Assembly: GCF_023558375.1 (NCBI RefSeq)
Contig: NZ_CP083761.1
Coordinates: 496,001-560,000, forward strand
Source: Chroococcidiopsis sp. CCMEE 29
Lineage (GTDB): Bacteria > Cyanobacteriota > Cyanobacteriia > Cyanobacteriales > Chroococcidiopsidaceae
DNA: 64,000 bases
Direction of reading: 5' to 3'
How positions within the stretch are numbered: position 1 is the first letter of the stretch; each line of letters opens with the position of its first letter. The translations under genes were made by a program, and so were the position numbers. Shown piece by piece: positions 45,953-55,648 of the stretch. The notes beneath the pieces were generated by a model. The model ran no database searches, was not told the origin of the DNA, and worked only from the letters and a program-made list of their open reading frames with translations.

Positions 45953-46050
45953 GGGGCGAGGGGCGAGGGGCGAGGGGATTTTAGATTTTAGATTTTGGAT
46001 TTTGGATTACACTCTTGCTTCCCCTGCTCCCCCTGCTTCCCCTGCTCTCT
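45953..46050 (+). repeat. Composite short repeat downstream of pgk
   Basis: Three to four GGGGCGA units, then TTTTAGA/TTTTGGA units, the linker ACACTCTTG and CCCCTGCT units. It has the same order as at 10211-10295. It ends 2 bp before the pgk stop codon on the minus strand. Confidence 0.9.
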
Positions 46051-46052
46051 AC

Positions 46053-47255
46053 TTAGGCATCATCTAGGGCTGCGATCCCAGGCAATTCCTTGCCCTCCAG
46101 CAGTTCCAAACTTGCGCCGCCGCCAGTGGAGATGTGGCTCATTTGATCGGCTACACCTACCTTTTCCACGGCTGCCACCGAGTCACCGCCACCGATAATT
46201 GTGGTAGTGCCTTGCTTAGTGAGGTCGGCAAGGGTACGGGTGATCGCTTCGGTTCCGACTGCAAACTGATCGAACTCAAATACGCCCATCGGTCCATTCC
46301 AAATCACTGCCTTGCAATTTGCCAGCGCATCCTGGAACATTTTCACTGAGTCTGGACCAATATCCAAACCCATACCATCATTGGGAATGTTGTCAATACT
46401 GACTGTTTGGGCATTAGCATCCGCTGCAAACTTATCAGCAACTACCACATCTGTAGGCAACAACAGGTCAACACCGCGCTCTTTCGCCTTGGCTTCCAAG
46501 GACTTCGCTAGTTCTAACTTATCGTCTTCCACTAGCGACTTCCCGACATTGATGCCACGGGCTTTGTAGAAGGTGAAAATCATTCCACCGCCTAGCAGTA
46601 GCTTGTCACACTTCTCCAATAGCGTTTCAATCACGCCAATTTTACTGGAAACCTTAGATCCGCCAATAATTGCTGCCAAAGGACGTTGAGGATTTTCAAT
46701 CGCGCTTTGCAGGTACTGTAATTCCTTCTCAATCAAGTACCCAGCCACAGAAGGACTGAGGTAGTGAGTTACGCCCTCGGTAGAAGCATGGGCACGGTGT
46801 GCCGTCCCAAAGGCATCATTCACATACACATCCGCATTTGCGGCTAGCTGTTTGGCAAACTCTGGGTTATTTTTCTCCTCTTCTGGATGAAAGCGAACAT
46901 TTTCCAGCAACAAGACCTGACCATTTTGCATCGCTGCTACTTTAGCCTTGACCTCGTCACCGATGCAGTCATCGCACTTAATCACCTCTTGACCGAGTAA
47001 TTCTGAGAGACGTTTGGCAACCGGAGTGAGGCGTAGCTTGTCATCTACACCCTTAGGTCTGCCGAAGTGACTGCACAGTATTACTTTGGCTCCCTTTTGA
47101 ATTAAATCTTGGATAGTGGGAAGGGCAGCGCGAATACGAGTATCATCTGTGATATTCCCTTGATCGTCCAGCGGCACGTTGAAGTCTACCCGCACCAATG
47201 CGCGTTTACCTGATAAATCTGACGAGGATAAATTTGCTAAAGTTTTTTTGGACAC
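46053..47255 (-). CDS. pgk: Phosphoglycerate kinase
   Basis: This 400-residue monomeric enzyme interconverts 1,3-bisphosphoglycerate and 3-phosphoglycerate in the Calvin cycle and glycolysis. Signatures are [12 protein letters not shown] (substrate site), [27 protein letters not shown] and the ATP-site loop [13 protein letters not shown] near the C-terminus. The length is the family norm. It is divergent from the universal stress protein gene, sharing a 90-bp promoter gap, and its stop codon nearly touches the composite repeat. Confidence 0.97.
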   Translation of the reverse strand: MSKKTLANLSSSDLSGKRALVRVDFNVPLDDQGNITDDTRIRAALPTIQDLIQKGAKVILCSHFGRPKGVDDKLRLTPVAKRLSELLGQEVIKCDDCIGDEVKAKVAAMQNGQVLLLENVRFHPEEEKNNPEFAKQLAANADVYVNDAFGTAHRAHASTEGVTHYLSPSVAGYLIEKELQYLQSAIENPQRPLAAIIGGSKVSSKIGVIETLLEKCDKLLLGGGMIFTFYKARGINVGKSLVEDDKLELAKSLEAKAKERGVDLLLPTDVVVADKFAADANAQTVSIDNIPNDGMGLDIGPDSVKMFQDALANCKAVIWNGPMGVFEFDQFAVGTEAITRTLADLTKQGTTTIIGGGDSVAAVEKVGVADQMSHISTGGGASLELLEGKELPGIAALDDA

Positions 47256-47345
47256 TGTGCCAACCTCCTAATTGCGTTTTTATGCAAATCAACCTTTTAG
47301 CGCCGTCCACATTCTACCGGAGCCTGGGTATCAGAGGTGCCTACG

Positions 47346-47756
47346 ATGTTTAAGACTGTTTTGTTTCCGATCGATCAAAGCCGGGAGGCAAGGGAAGCAG
47401 CGGAGGTGGTTGTCGATATCGTGCAAAAGTACGACAGCCACCTAGTGCTACTGTCAGTGGTGGAAATTGCGGACTCAGAGGCATCTGCAGATGCTGAACC
47501 AATGGCTTCACCCGATCAAGTTGCACAGCTACTCCAAAATGCCCAATCTCTATTCACTCAGCAAGGAATTCAGGCTGAAACGATTGAACGGGAAGGTAAA
47601 CCCGCTTTTGTGATTTGTGATGTAGCAGATGAAATTGGTGCCAATTTAATTGTCATGGGCTGTCGAGGATTAGGATTAACTGAAGAGGGGATGACTGACA
47701 GTGTTACCAATCGAGTGATTAATCTGTCTCCCTGTCCCGTTTTAGTTGTTCCTTAA
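47346..47756 (+). CDS. Universal stress protein (UspA family)
   Basis: This 136-residue single Usp domain has FKTVLFPIDQSREAREAAE at the start and the ATP-binding loop VMGCRGLGLTEEGMTDSVTNRVI (the G-x2-G-x9-G-S/T pattern), ending SPCPVLVVP. The start ATG 47346 is preferred to GTG 47337. It is a cytosolic nucleotide-binding stress protein. It is divergent from pgk and followed by a repeat that leads into the GTPase gene. Confidence 0.9.
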   Translation: MFKTVLFPIDQSREAREAAEVVVDIVQKYDSHLVLLSVVEIADSEASADAEPMASPDQVAQLLQNAQSLFTQQGIQAETIEREGKPAFVICDVADEIGANLIVMGCRGLGLTEEGMTDSVTNRVINLSPCPVLVVP

Positions 47757-47758
47757 GT

Positions 47759-47843
47759 AGGGACGAGGCACGAGGGGAATTTTTTGCCTACTCCTCCTGC
47801 TCCCCCTGCTCCCCCTGCTCCCCCTGCTCCCCCTGCTCCCCCT
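47759..47843 (+). repeat. Repeat with five exact CTGCTCCCC units abutting a start codon
   Basis: After GGGACGAGGCACGAGGGGAA, five exact 9-bp CTGCTCCCC units occupy 47797-47841, and the GTPase start codon follows at 47848. The TTTTGGA part of the composite family is nearly absent. The array replaces the normal ribosome-binding region. Confidence 0.88.
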
Positions 47844-47847
47844 GACA

Positions 47848-48711
47848 ATGACAACTCCTCCAATCCAGTGGTACCCCGGTCATATTGCCAAAGCAGAGAA
47901 GGCGCTGAAGGAACAACTGAAGCTTGTAGATGTGGTGCTGGAGGTACGGGATGCCCGAATTCCTCTGGCGACACATCACCCCCAAGTGCGAGAGTGGGTT
48001 GGTAGCAAGCCCCGCGTATTGGTCCTGAACCGGATGGATATGATTCTGCCCCAAGCGCGTCAGCTGTGGACAAAGTGGTTTAAGCAGCAGGGGGAGGAGC
48101 CTTATTTCACGAATGCTCAAGATGGTAAGGGCGTGGCAGCTGTGGCAAAGGCGATGCAAGCAGCAGGGGTAGAAATTAACAACCGGCGGCGCGATCGCGG
48201 TATGTTACCCCGTCCCGTCCGTGCTGTTGTCGTTGGCTTTCCCAATGTCGGCAAATCAGCACTGATCAATCGGCTATTGAACCGAAGAGTTGTAGAAAGT
48301 GCTGCTCGTCCTGGTGTGACACGGCAGTTGCGTTGGGTAAGAATCTCCGATCAACTGGATTTATTAGATGCTCCTGGTATCATCCCTGGTAAGTTGGGCG
48401 ATCAATCAGCTGCCTTAAAGTTGGCCATCTGTGACGATATTGGTGATGCCTCCTACGACAATCAACGAGTCGCAGCTACCTTAATCGATTTGCTCAAAAA
48501 TCTAGATGCTAAAGCAGCTAAGCTGTTACCAGAAAAACCCCTGAAATCCCGCTACGAAATGGACCCCACAACAATTACAGGCGAAGACTACCTGCATGCT
48601 TTGGCTGAACAACGCCACAAAGGGGATGTCGAACGCACAGCAAGGCAGATATTGACGGATTTTCGCAAAGGGTTACTAGGGGCGATCGCTTTGGAAGTAC
48701 CACCTATGTGA
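47848..48711 (+). CDS. rbgA: Ribosome biogenesis GTPase RbgA/YlqF-like
   Basis: This 287-residue circularly permuted GTPase has G4 (VLNRMDM) before G1 (GFPNVGKSALINRL), followed by G3 (DAPGI). The start matches the family (IQWYPGHIAKAEKALKEQL). RbgA assists late 50S subunit assembly. ATG 47848 directly follows the CTGCTCCCC array, so no Shine-Dalgarno sequence is visible. No other start gives a better fit. It is convergent with the histidine kinase gene, 4 bp away. Confidence 0.9.
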   Translation: MTTPPIQWYPGHIAKAEKALKEQLKLVDVVLEVRDARIPLATHHPQVREWVGSKPRVLVLNRMDMILPQARQLWTKWFKQQGEEPYFTNAQDGKGVAAVAKAMQAAGVEINNRRRDRGMLPRPVRAVVVGFPNVGKSALINRLLNRRVVESAARPGVTRQLRWVRISDQLDLLDAPGIIPGKLGDQSAALKLAICDDIGDASYDNQRVAATLIDLLKNLDAKAAKLLPEKPLKSRYEMDPTTITGEDYLHALAEQRHKGDVERTARQILTDFRKGLLGAIALEVPPM

Positions 48712-48715
48712 CAGT

Positions 48716-49975
48716 TTAGAAGTAAATTAGCGGTAGGTACACCTGAAAGCAGCTACCACGCCCCAATTGACTGCTGACTGTAATTTTGCCTCCGTGCTGT
48801 TGAGCAATCACTTGGGCGATCGCTAATCCCAATCCCGAACCCTCTACTTGGCGAAACCGAGCTTTGTCAGCTCGCCAAAACCGCTGGAAAATGAATGGCA
48901 GATGTTCTGGGGCAATTCCGACACCTGTATCTTCCACCTGTACAACCGCAACCCAATTCCTTGTGGTTACAGAAAGAACCACACTTCCCTCTGCTGCTGT
49001 GTATTTGAGAGCATTCTCTAGTAGGTTGGAAAATAAACGCTTCAGTTGAGCAGCATCGCCTTTGACTGATATTCCAACTAACAAACTAGATGTAAAAGTA
49101 ATTCCCTTGGCTTTGGCTTGAGGCTCAAATAGGTGCACTAAATCCTTTAGCAGCTTGTCCAAAGGGAGAGATTTCTGCATCACAGATGGGGGTGCCACAG
49201 TAGCATCAGAGCGAGCTAGAAATAATAAGTCTTCTGCTAAAGCAATCAATTGATTGGTAGCACTGGAGATCGCTGCTAATTTTTTGATATCCAAGGGATG
49301 AATTCGCTCTGGATGATTCTGCATCACCTCAGTAGCAGTATTAATTGCTGTCAAGGGACTACGCAGCTCGTGGGAAGCATCGGCAGTAAACTGTTTAAGG
49401 CGCTGAAAACTTTGCTCAATTGGTTGTAGCACCTGCTGAGTTAACCACATACCGCCAATCCCACTGAAAACTAAAGCCATTGTTCCTCCCAAGCCCAATC
49501 CTATACCGAGCTTCTTGACTATGGCTTCTGCTTCCCTAGTAGTTTCACTAGCTCGAATATGACCTTCTAGCCGCAGCGTTTTTCGGTTGGGACTATGGGC
49601 GTACACGGCGATAGTAAGGGTACGAATTTGCCCCTGTTGTTGAATAATTTGGGAAGCTGGGTTCAAACGTAAAGTCGAGAAATTAGCTCCCTTTCTCGCT
49701 AGGAGTTTGCCTTCAGCATTAAACCATTCCAGGCTTTGACTGCGTTTGAACAGTTCACGCCACGGGACTTCTCGATTCAGGCTTTGCAGACCCTCATTTT
49801 CAACCGCCTCTAAACTGGGGACAGCGGCTTGGGCTAAAGTTAGGAGCCGATGATTCAATTGTTGATCGAGACTGCGAGTAAAAAAAACATACACCGCTGC
49901 ACCCGACGTTGTTAAAATCGCCGCCATCACTGTCAAATAGGACAACAGGAGTCGCGATCGCAGGGATTGAAACAT
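48716..49975 (-). CDS. Sensor histidine kinase
   Basis: This 419-residue membrane kinase has TM1 at about residues 10-30 (LLLSYLTVMAAILTTSGAAVYVFF), a periplasmic sensor of about 130 residues, and TM2 at about 160-180 (LGLGGTMALVFSGIGGMWL). The DHp helix has phospho-His in FTADASHELRSPLTAINT, and the HATPase domain has NLLENALKYT, VEDTGVGI and GSGLGLAIAQ. I start it at ATG 49975, 7 bp after the regulator's stop. The longer frame to 50038 would overlap that gene. It pairs with the upstream response regulator; the signal is unknown. Confidence 0.9.
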   Translation of the reverse strand: MFQSLRSRLLLSYLTVMAAILTTSGAAVYVFFTRSLDQQLNHRLLTLAQAAVPSLEAVENEGLQSLNREVPWRELFKRSQSLEWFNAEGKLLARKGANFSTLRLNPASQIIQQQGQIRTLTIAVYAHSPNRKTLRLEGHIRASETTREAEAIVKKLGIGLGLGGTMALVFSGIGGMWLTQQVLQPIEQSFQRLKQFTADASHELRSPLTAINTATEVMQNHPERIHPLDIKKLAAISSATNQLIALAEDLLFLARSDATVAPPSVMQKSLPLDKLLKDLVHLFEPQAKAKGITFTSSLLVGISVKGDAAQLKRLFSNLLENALKYTAAEGSVVLSVTTRNWVAVVQVEDTGVGIAPEHLPFIFQRFWRADKARFRQVEGSGLGLAIAQVIAQQHGGKITVSSQLGRGSCFQVYLPLIYF

Positions 49976-49982
49976 CGGCTGC

Positions 49983-50660
49983 TTAGGGGTTCGGTTTGAG
50001 GCGGTATCCCAGACCATAAACCGTTTCAATGAAATCATTAGGAGCCCCCACTGCTTTCAGTTTCTGCCGCAAACGCTTAATATGAGCCTTCACCGTATCC
50101 TCTCCAGGAGGTTCTTCGAAAGACCAAAGGTTGTCTAAAATCGCACTGCGGCTAAACACCTGGCAGCCACGACGCAAAAAGAGTTCTAATAAACGATATT
50201 CCTTGGGGGTGATTTGCACGGGTTGATCTTTGTAGGTAACTTCACAGCTACTACAGTCAAGCCGCAGGCTTCCCCATTCCAAAATCGGAGGGATAGTCGA
50301 ACTTCCCCGACGCAGTAAAGCGCGAATCCGCGCCATTAACTCTTGCAGTTTATAGGGTTTGACTACATAGTCATCTGCCCCTGCATCTAGCCCTGTAACT
50401 TGATCGTCAGTTGTATCCTTGGCAGTTAACAGCAGAATTGGCAGGCTATAGCCTTCCGATCGCAGTTGTCGACAAAGACTAATGCCATCCAGCTTGGGTA
50501 GCATGATATCCAGCAAAAGTAAGTCATAGGCAAAAGCATCTAAAAAATCCCAACCGACTTGACCATCGGTGGCAATATCAACGACATAATGCTGATCGGT
50601 GAGAGCTTCTGCCAGCGATTCTGCAATTCGTTCATCATCCTCAACAATTAGAATCCTCAT
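49983..50660 (-). CDS. OmpR-family response regulator
   Basis: This 225-residue DNA-binding regulator has an N-terminal receiver (IVEDDERIAESL, phospho-Asp in LLLLDIMLPKLDGISL, Lys in VVKPYKLQEL). The C-terminal winged helix has ITPKEYRLLELFLRRG and DTVKAHIKRLRQKL. It forms an operon with the histidine kinase. RppA/NrsR-type regulators look alike, but a specific name is not justified. Confidence 0.92.
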   Translation of the reverse strand: MRILIVEDDERIAESLAEALTDQHYVVDIATDGQVGWDFLDAFAYDLLLLDIMLPKLDGISLCRQLRSEGYSLPILLLTAKDTTDDQVTGLDAGADDYVVKPYKLQELMARIRALLRRGSSTIPPILEWGSLRLDCSSCEVTYKDQPVQITPKEYRLLELFLRRGCQVFSRSAILDNLWSFEEPPGEDTVKAHIKRLRQKLKAVGAPNDFIETVYGLGYRLKPNP

Positions 50661-51102
50661 GGTGGATAGTTGTTACCTTGAGTATCGACAGTTGAATTGA
50701 GAAGCACATCAGCTTACTACCAGTTCAATTTAAGCCATCGGGAATTTGAGGAATGATGGCTGGGCTTAAACGGGTCGTCAGTAACAAAATTACTTGACAA
50801 TAGTAGTGGCAATGTAGGTATGACTTTGCTAATCAGCTTGGGCGCCGATGACCTCAATCTGTTGAAAAACGGTACTTGGACAATTTGCCCTGCTCTATCA
50901 ACCGCAAGAGTAGACTATCTATGTGGTGGGCTGTTGATCATTGGTTATTTTAATCCAAAGCAGATGAGATATGGCTGCTGCCCAAAAATTATTTCTCCAG
51001 ATAAAGACTAATCTCTCTTGATTGAGAGCGTCTGGCAGACTAGGCAACCGCTTAGTCTGTTGCACCACAAGGTCGGGATGTGAGGCTAGAGACCGATGAA
51101 CT
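50661..51102. other. Intergenic region, no convincing gene
   Basis: This is 442 bp between the response-regulator start and the end of pntB. A 63-codon open frame at 50820-51011 has no ribosome-binding site and no recognisable motif, so I leave it out. The promoter of the two-component operon should be near 50661-50760. Confidence 0.5.
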
Positions 51103-52572
51103 TTACACTCGCGGACCCGAGAGTGTTCCCATCCCCAGGATATGCTCTTTCTCATTGTCCTGGCAGGCTAAAAGCCGATTAGTAACTTCCCCGAAGATCG
51201 CGTTCACATTTTGCTTGGCATCGCCAAATAGGATGCGGGTGTTGTCTTTATAGAATAGGGGATTTTCCACTCCAGCATAGCCACTAGCCATACTGCGTTT
51301 CATCACCACAACCGTACCAGCCTTCCACACCTCCAGCACTGGCATACCAGCAATCGGGCTATTTGGGTTGTCTAAAGCGCTGGGGTTAACAGTGTCGTTA
51401 GCACCAATCACCAGCACGACATCAGTGTTTGGGAAGTCCTCGTTAATCTCATTTATTTCTAGTACGATATCGTAAGGCACATTAGCTTCAGCTAGGAGGA
51501 CATTCATGTGTCCAGGCATTCGACCCGCTACCGGATGGATGCCAAAGCGAACTTGTACGCCGCGATCGCGCAGCAGCTTCGCCAGATCTGACACAGCGTG
51601 CTGAGCCTGAGCCACTGCCATACCATAGCCAGGAACAATGACGACACTCTTAGCATGGCGCAGGAGTTCGGCGGTTTCCTCAATCGTTGTTGTACTGACC
51701 TCACCGGTGGCTTCGCCGTCTTTAACAATTGCTGTAGCCGACTCTGTACCAAAGCCGCCTAAGATCACACTGATGAATGAACGGTTCATCGCCTTGCACA
51801 TGATGTAGCTGAGGATGGCACCACTACTGCCCACTAGCGCACCTGTAACGATCAGCAGATCGTTTGATAGCATGAAGCCAGCGGCGGCGGCTGCCCATCC
51901 AGAGTAGCTGTTGAGCATCGAAATCACAACTGGCATGTCGGCACCCCCAATCGCCATCACTAGATGAATGCCCAAGACCGAGGCGATCGCACACACGATC
52001 AACAGTGGTTGAAGTCCGCTGAGATTTTCTGTTTCCACGAACTGGACACCAAGCCAAACTGAAGCCCCAATTATGCTCAAGTTGAATAGGTGGCGTGCTG
52101 GCAGAAGTAAGGGTTTGCTGCTAATGATGCCCCGCAGTTTGCCAAAGGCAATCACCGAACCTGTGAAGGTAACAGCACCAATGAATACGCCCACAAAGAT
52201 TTCGATTTGGTGAATTGTAGATTCCACCGGGGTCAACAATTGTGACTGTTGCAGATAATTGGCAATGCCCACCAGAACTGCTGCAGCACCAACAAAGCTA
52301 TGCAGAATTGCCACCATCTCCGGCATCGAGGTCATCGCTACGCGGGAAGCCGCGATCGCACCAATGATGGCTCCTGGGATGACGACTGACCCCAGGATAC
52401 GGTATGTATCCACGTCTAGCGAGAGCGCGGTAGCAACAAAGGCGATCAGCATCCCAATGATGCCGTAAACGTTGCCTCTGGGAGCCGTCTCCTGATCGGA
52501 CAGTCCCCCAAGACTAAGAATGAATAAGGCACTAGCCACAATATACGCCACTGTCAGTAGGTTATTTGACAT
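51103..52572 (-). CDS. pntB: NAD(P) transhydrogenase beta subunit
   Basis: This 489-residue membrane protein has about nine helices in the first 260 residues. The cytosolic NADP(H)-binding domain III has [37 protein letters not shown] and [16 protein letters not shown]. With PntA it uses the proton gradient to reduce NADP+ with NADH. It follows pntA by 9 bp and is the last gene of the minus-strand run that begins with the amino-acid genes. Confidence 0.96.
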   Translation of the reverse strand: MSNNLLTVAYIVASALFILSLGGLSDQETAPRGNVYGIIGMLIAFVATALSLDVDTYRILGSVVIPGAIIGAIAASRVAMTSMPEMVAILHSFVGAAAVLVGIANYLQQSQLLTPVESTIHQIEIFVGVFIGAVTFTGSVIAFGKLRGIISSKPLLLPARHLFNLSIIGASVWLGVQFVETENLSGLQPLLIVCAIASVLGIHLVMAIGGADMPVVISMLNSYSGWAAAAAGFMLSNDLLIVTGALVGSSGAILSYIMCKAMNRSFISVILGGFGTESATAIVKDGEATGEVSTTTIEETAELLRHAKSVVIVPGYGMAVAQAQHAVSDLAKLLRDRGVQVRFGIHPVAGRMPGHMNVLLAEANVPYDIVLEINEINEDFPNTDVVLVIGANDTVNPSALDNPNSPIAGMPVLEVWKAGTVVVMKRSMASGYAGVENPLFYKDNTRILFGDAKQNVNAIFGEVTNRLLACQDNEKEHILGMGTLSGPRV

Positions 52573-52581
52573 AGTTTCCTT

Positions 52582-54195
52582 CTACTTTTGGAACATCTTG
52601 AGCATACGTTGGGTGACTAGGAAGCCACCTGAAATGTTGATCGTTCCGATCAGGATGGCGATCGCGCCAAGGATGGTGGTGGATGAACTCCATGCCCCAG
52701 AAATTTGAAGCATACCGCCAATAATGATGATGCCGCTAATGGCATTGGTGACGCTCATCAGCGGTGTGTGCAGAGCAGGTTTCACATTCCAGATCGCATG
52801 CCAGCCAACGAAGCAGGCTAGGACAAACACAGTGCAGTGAGACAAAAACGAAGCAGGCGCACTGATACCAATACCCAGGAGGGCTGAACCAGCCAGGAGC
52901 AGCCATAGTAGGTCACTGCTGCCCTTTGAAGAACTGAGAGCTGGAGTGAAGGGATTTCGGATTTTGGATTTTGGATTTTGGATTTTGGATTGGGAACTCT
53001 CTCCCGCTGCGAAAGCTCCTTTGCTTCCCTGCTCTTGTGCTCCCCCTGCTTTCTTTGGTGGGGGCCAGGTAATCTCCCCGGCATGGACTACCAAGATACT
53101 CCGCACAACTTCGTCTTCGAGATCGACTTTGTAGTTGTTAGCCCCTCCCATCTCTTCAAGGAGATGATAAAGATTGGTGCCATAAAGCTGGCTTGCCTGT
53201 TGAGCCATCCGGCTGGGTAGGTCAGTCAGACCGATGATCGTTACCCCCTGATAGCGGTAGATCTGCTCTGGGTGAGTACAAGCACAATTACCGCCCTGTT
53301 CTGCCGCCAGATCGACGATGACCGATCCTGCCTTCATACTCTCAACCATTTCCTGCGTCAGCAGCAGAGGGGCTTTTTTACCTGGGATGAGCGCCGTCGT
53401 GATGATGATGTCAACCTCTTTTACCTGAGCGGCGAACAGTTCCATCTCAGCCTTGATAAATTCGTCACTCATCACCTTGGCGTAGCCGCCCTCACCCGTG
53501 CCATCCTCTGCAAACGTGAGTTCCAGAAACTCTGCACCTAGGCTCTGTACCTGTTCCTTGACTTCAAGGCGCGTATCAAAAGCACGGACAATTGCACCCA
53601 AGCTCTTAGCAGTACCGATAGCTGCTAGCCCAGCTACACCAGCACCAATCACTAGCACCTTCGCGGGCGGCACCTTTCCCGCTGCTGTAATCTGTCCATT
53701 AAAGAAGCGACCAAAGTGGTTAGCAGCCTCAATCACAGCGCGGTAGCCAGCGAGATTTGCCATTGAGCTGAGGGCATCCATCTTTTGGGCTCTACTGATG
53801 CGCGGCACAGCATCCATTGCCAGCACTGTTGCCTTACGTGTTGCTAGTTTGTCAAGCAGATCCGGGTTTTGAGCTGGCCAGATGAAGCCGATTAGGGTAC
53901 TTCCCTGGCGCAGCAGTTCTGTTTCATGCTTGCCAAGTTCCGGGTGGATCGTAGGTGGGCGAACCTTGAGTACAATATCCGCCTCTTTCCACAGAGTTGG
54001 AGCATCTGGAACAATCTTGCATTCAGCCTGTGTATAGGCATCGTCCGTAAAGTTTGCGCTTGCGCCCGCGCTGGATTCAATGAGTACATTGAAGCCGAGC
54101 TGCTGTAAATGCTTGGCTGTGTCTGGCGTAGCTGCCACGCGACGTTCGCCAGGGTAGACTTCCTTCGGGATACCAACATTCATATGTGTTGTCAT
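52582..54195 (-). CDS. pntA: NAD(P) transhydrogenase alpha subunit with repeat-encoded linker
   Basis: This protein is about 537 residues. The NAD(H)-binding domain I (residues about 1-375) has [40 protein letters not shown] and [15 protein letters not shown] linker at about 382-415 is encoded by the dispersed short repeat (NPKSKIRNP). Four membrane helices follow (about 420-537). ATG 54195 is chosen because AGAGGG lies 6 nt upstream; ATGs at 54201 and 54183 are alternatives. It is 76 bp after tryptophanase, with a hairpin in that gap. Confidence 0.95.
   Translation of the reverse strand: MTTHMNVGIPKEVYPGERRVAATPDTAKHLQQLGFNVLIESSAGASANFTDDAYTQAECKIVPDAPTLWKEADIVLKVRPPTIHPELGKHETELLRQGSTLIGFIWPAQNPDLLDKLATRKATVLAMDAVPRISRAQKMDALSSMANLAGYRAVIEAANHFGRFFNGQITAAGKVPPAKVLVIGAGVAGLAAIGTAKSLGAIVRAFDTRLEVKEQVQSLGAEFLELTFAEDGTGEGGYAKVMSDEFIKAEMELFAAQVKEVDIIITTALIPGKKAPLLLTQEMVESMKAGSVIVDLAAEQGGNCACTHPEQIYRYQGVTIIGLTDLPSRMAQQASQLYGTNLYHLLEEMGGANNYKVDLEDEVVRSILVVHAGEITWPPPKKAGGAQEQGSKGAFAAGESSQSKIQNPKSKIRNPFTPALSSSKGSSDLLWLLLAGSALLGIGISAPASFLSHCTVFVLACFVGWHAIWNVKPALHTPLMSVTNAISGIIIIGGMLQISGAWSSSTTILGAIAILIGTINISGGFLVTQRMLKMFQK
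52951..53052 (-). repeat. Composite short repeat translated inside pntA
   Basis: On the plus strand five TTTTGGA-type units are followed by GGGAACTCTCTCC and CCTGCT units, the same order as in the intergenic copies. It is in frame and encodes the Lys/Ser/Pro-rich linker between PntA domain I and its membrane part. Confidence 0.88.
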
Positions 54196-54249
54196 TTTCA
54201 TCCCTCTTGTATTTCTTTAATAGAAAATCTGTAACCCTCTTCTGGCAAG

Positions 54250-54271
54250 GCTCGCCCCCTGGAGGGCGAGC
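54250..54271 (-). terminator. GC-rich hairpin directly after tryptophanase gene
   Basis: GCTCGCCC (54250-54257) pairs with GGGCGAGC (54264-54271) around a 6-nt loop, immediately after the tryptophanase stop codon. No U-run follows in the transcript direction, so it may only attenuate read-through into pntA or protect the mRNA end. Confidence 0.5.
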
Positions 54272-55642
54272 TTAAATCCACTCAAATCGAGCGCTAAAGT
54301 GCCTCAGATAGGGTGGTTCACTTACAATCTTGAGACCGCGAATTTGTTCGCCTCGCTGCCAAACTTGCGCGATCGCCTCTACTACATAGTCCATATGCGA
54401 CTGAGTATAAATTCGGCGTGGAATAGCCAGCCGGAACAAATCCCATTTTGCAGGTTTTTCTTTTCCGGTATGGGCATTGCGACCAAACATCACCGTGCCA
54501 ACTTCTACCCCTCGAACTCCAGCTTCTAGATACAGTTCTACTGCCAAAGCTTGTCCCGGATATTGTAGGGGAGGAATGTAGGGTAAAAATCGCCGGGCAT
54601 CGATATAAACAGCATGTCCTCCAGAAGGACGAACAACAGGAATCCCTCGCTCCTGCAATTGATCGGCAACATACTGCGTAGAGCGGATGCGGTAGTGGAG
54701 ATAGTCTTCATCCAAAACTTCGTGGAGACCAACTGCGATCGCATCGAGGTCGCGTCCGGCTAAACCACCATAGGTGGGAAACCCCTCCGTGAGGATCAAC
54801 AGCCGTCGTAATTCCTCTGCTAGGCGATCGTCACGGGTACACAAAAAACCACCGATATTTGCAAATGCATCTTTCTTGGCAGACATCAGGCATCCATCTG
54901 CGTAGCTGAACATTTCCTGCACGATTTCCCGCACGGGCATGTTTTGATAACCGGCTTCGCGTTGCTGAATTAGATACGCATTTTCCGCAAATCGGCATGC
55001 ATCAATATAGAGGGGGATACCATAAAAATGCGCTAACTTGCTGACTGTGCGGATGTTCGCCATTGAAACTGGCTGCCCTCCACCGGAATTGTTCGTCACA
55101 GTCAGCATAATCGCGGGAATCTTATCTGCCCCAACTTCTGCAATCAAATGTTCCAGCGCTGCCACATCCATGTCTCCCTTGAAGGGAGCCTCTAGTGCCA
55201 AATTGTTTGCTTCTAGGCAAGGAAGATCGATTGCCTTACCACCTACAGCCTCAATGTTGGCGCGGGTTGTATCGAAGTGAGTGTTGTTGGGAACAACCAT
55301 TCCCGGTTGAATTAACACATTGGCAAACAATCGCTCTGCGGCACGTCCCTGATGGGTGGGAATCACCTGCGGGAACCCAAAAATTTGTTTGACCGCCGCT
55401 TCAAATCGATACCAACTTCTGGCTCCCGCATAAGATTCATCTCCTCGCATCAATGCAGCCCACGCCTCCGCCGACATTGCCCCTGTGCCTGAGTCAGTCA
55501 GCAGGTCAATAATCACATCTTCAGCCCGTATTAGAAACAGATTCAGTCCGGCTGCGTGCAAAACCTGTTCTCGCTCAGTGCGGGTGGTAAACCGAATCGG
55601 TTCAACCATTTTGATTCTGAAGGGTTCAATAACGGTTTTCAT
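54272..55642 (-). CDS. tnaA: Tryptophanase (tryptophan indole-lyase)
   Basis: This 456-residue PLP beta-eliminating lyase splits tryptophan to indole, pyruvate and ammonia. The PLP lysine lies in CLMSAKKDAFANIGGFLC; PTHQGRAAERLF and RLAIPRRIYT are conserved. Tyrosine phenol-lyase is similar, but two specificity positions favour tryptophanase: Asp124 (HFDTTR) where TPL has Thr124, and Val381 where TPL has Arg381. The gene lies 6 bp after an unidentified gene and upstream of pntAB, inside an amino-acid cluster. The enzyme also acts on Ser and Cys, so tryptophan need not be its main substrate here. Confidence 0.9.
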   Translation of the reverse strand: MKTVIEPFRIKMVEPIRFTTRTEREQVLHAAGLNLFLIRAEDVIIDLLTDSGTGAMSAEAWAALMRGDESYAGARSWYRFEAAVKQIFGFPQVIPTHQGRAAERLFANVLIQPGMVVPNNTHFDTTRANIEAVGGKAIDLPCLEANNLALEAPFKGDMDVAALEHLIAEVGADKIPAIMLTVTNNSGGGQPVSMANIRTVSKLAHFYGIPLYIDACRFAENAYLIQQREAGYQNMPVREIVQEMFSYADGCLMSAKKDAFANIGGFLCTRDDRLAEELRRLLILTEGFPTYGGLAGRDLDAIAVGLHEVLDEDYLHYRIRSTQYVADQLQERGIPVVRPSGGHAVYIDARRFLPYIPPLQYPGQALAVELYLEAGVRGVEVGTVMFGRNAHTGKEKPAKWDLFRLAIPRRIYTQSHMDYVVEAIAQVWQRGEQIRGLKIVSEPPYLRHFSARFEWI

Positions 55643-55648
55643 CAGCTG

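Noticed and set aside
47797-47841. Short tandem repeats considered as a CRISPR array
   Set aside because: Units are 9 bp and contiguous with no spacers, and no cas genes are present.
50820-51011. 63-codon frame before the two-component operon
   Set aside because: No recognisable motif, no Shine-Dalgarno sequence and low-complexity composition; chance frame is likely.
52582-54195. pntA as a frameshifted or broken gene because of the embedded repeat
   Set aside because: The frame is open throughout, and both the NAD domain and the membrane helices are intact.
54272-55642. Tyrosine phenol-lyase as the name of the lyase
   Set aside because: The phenol-binding residues Thr124 and Arg381 of TPL are Asp and Val here.
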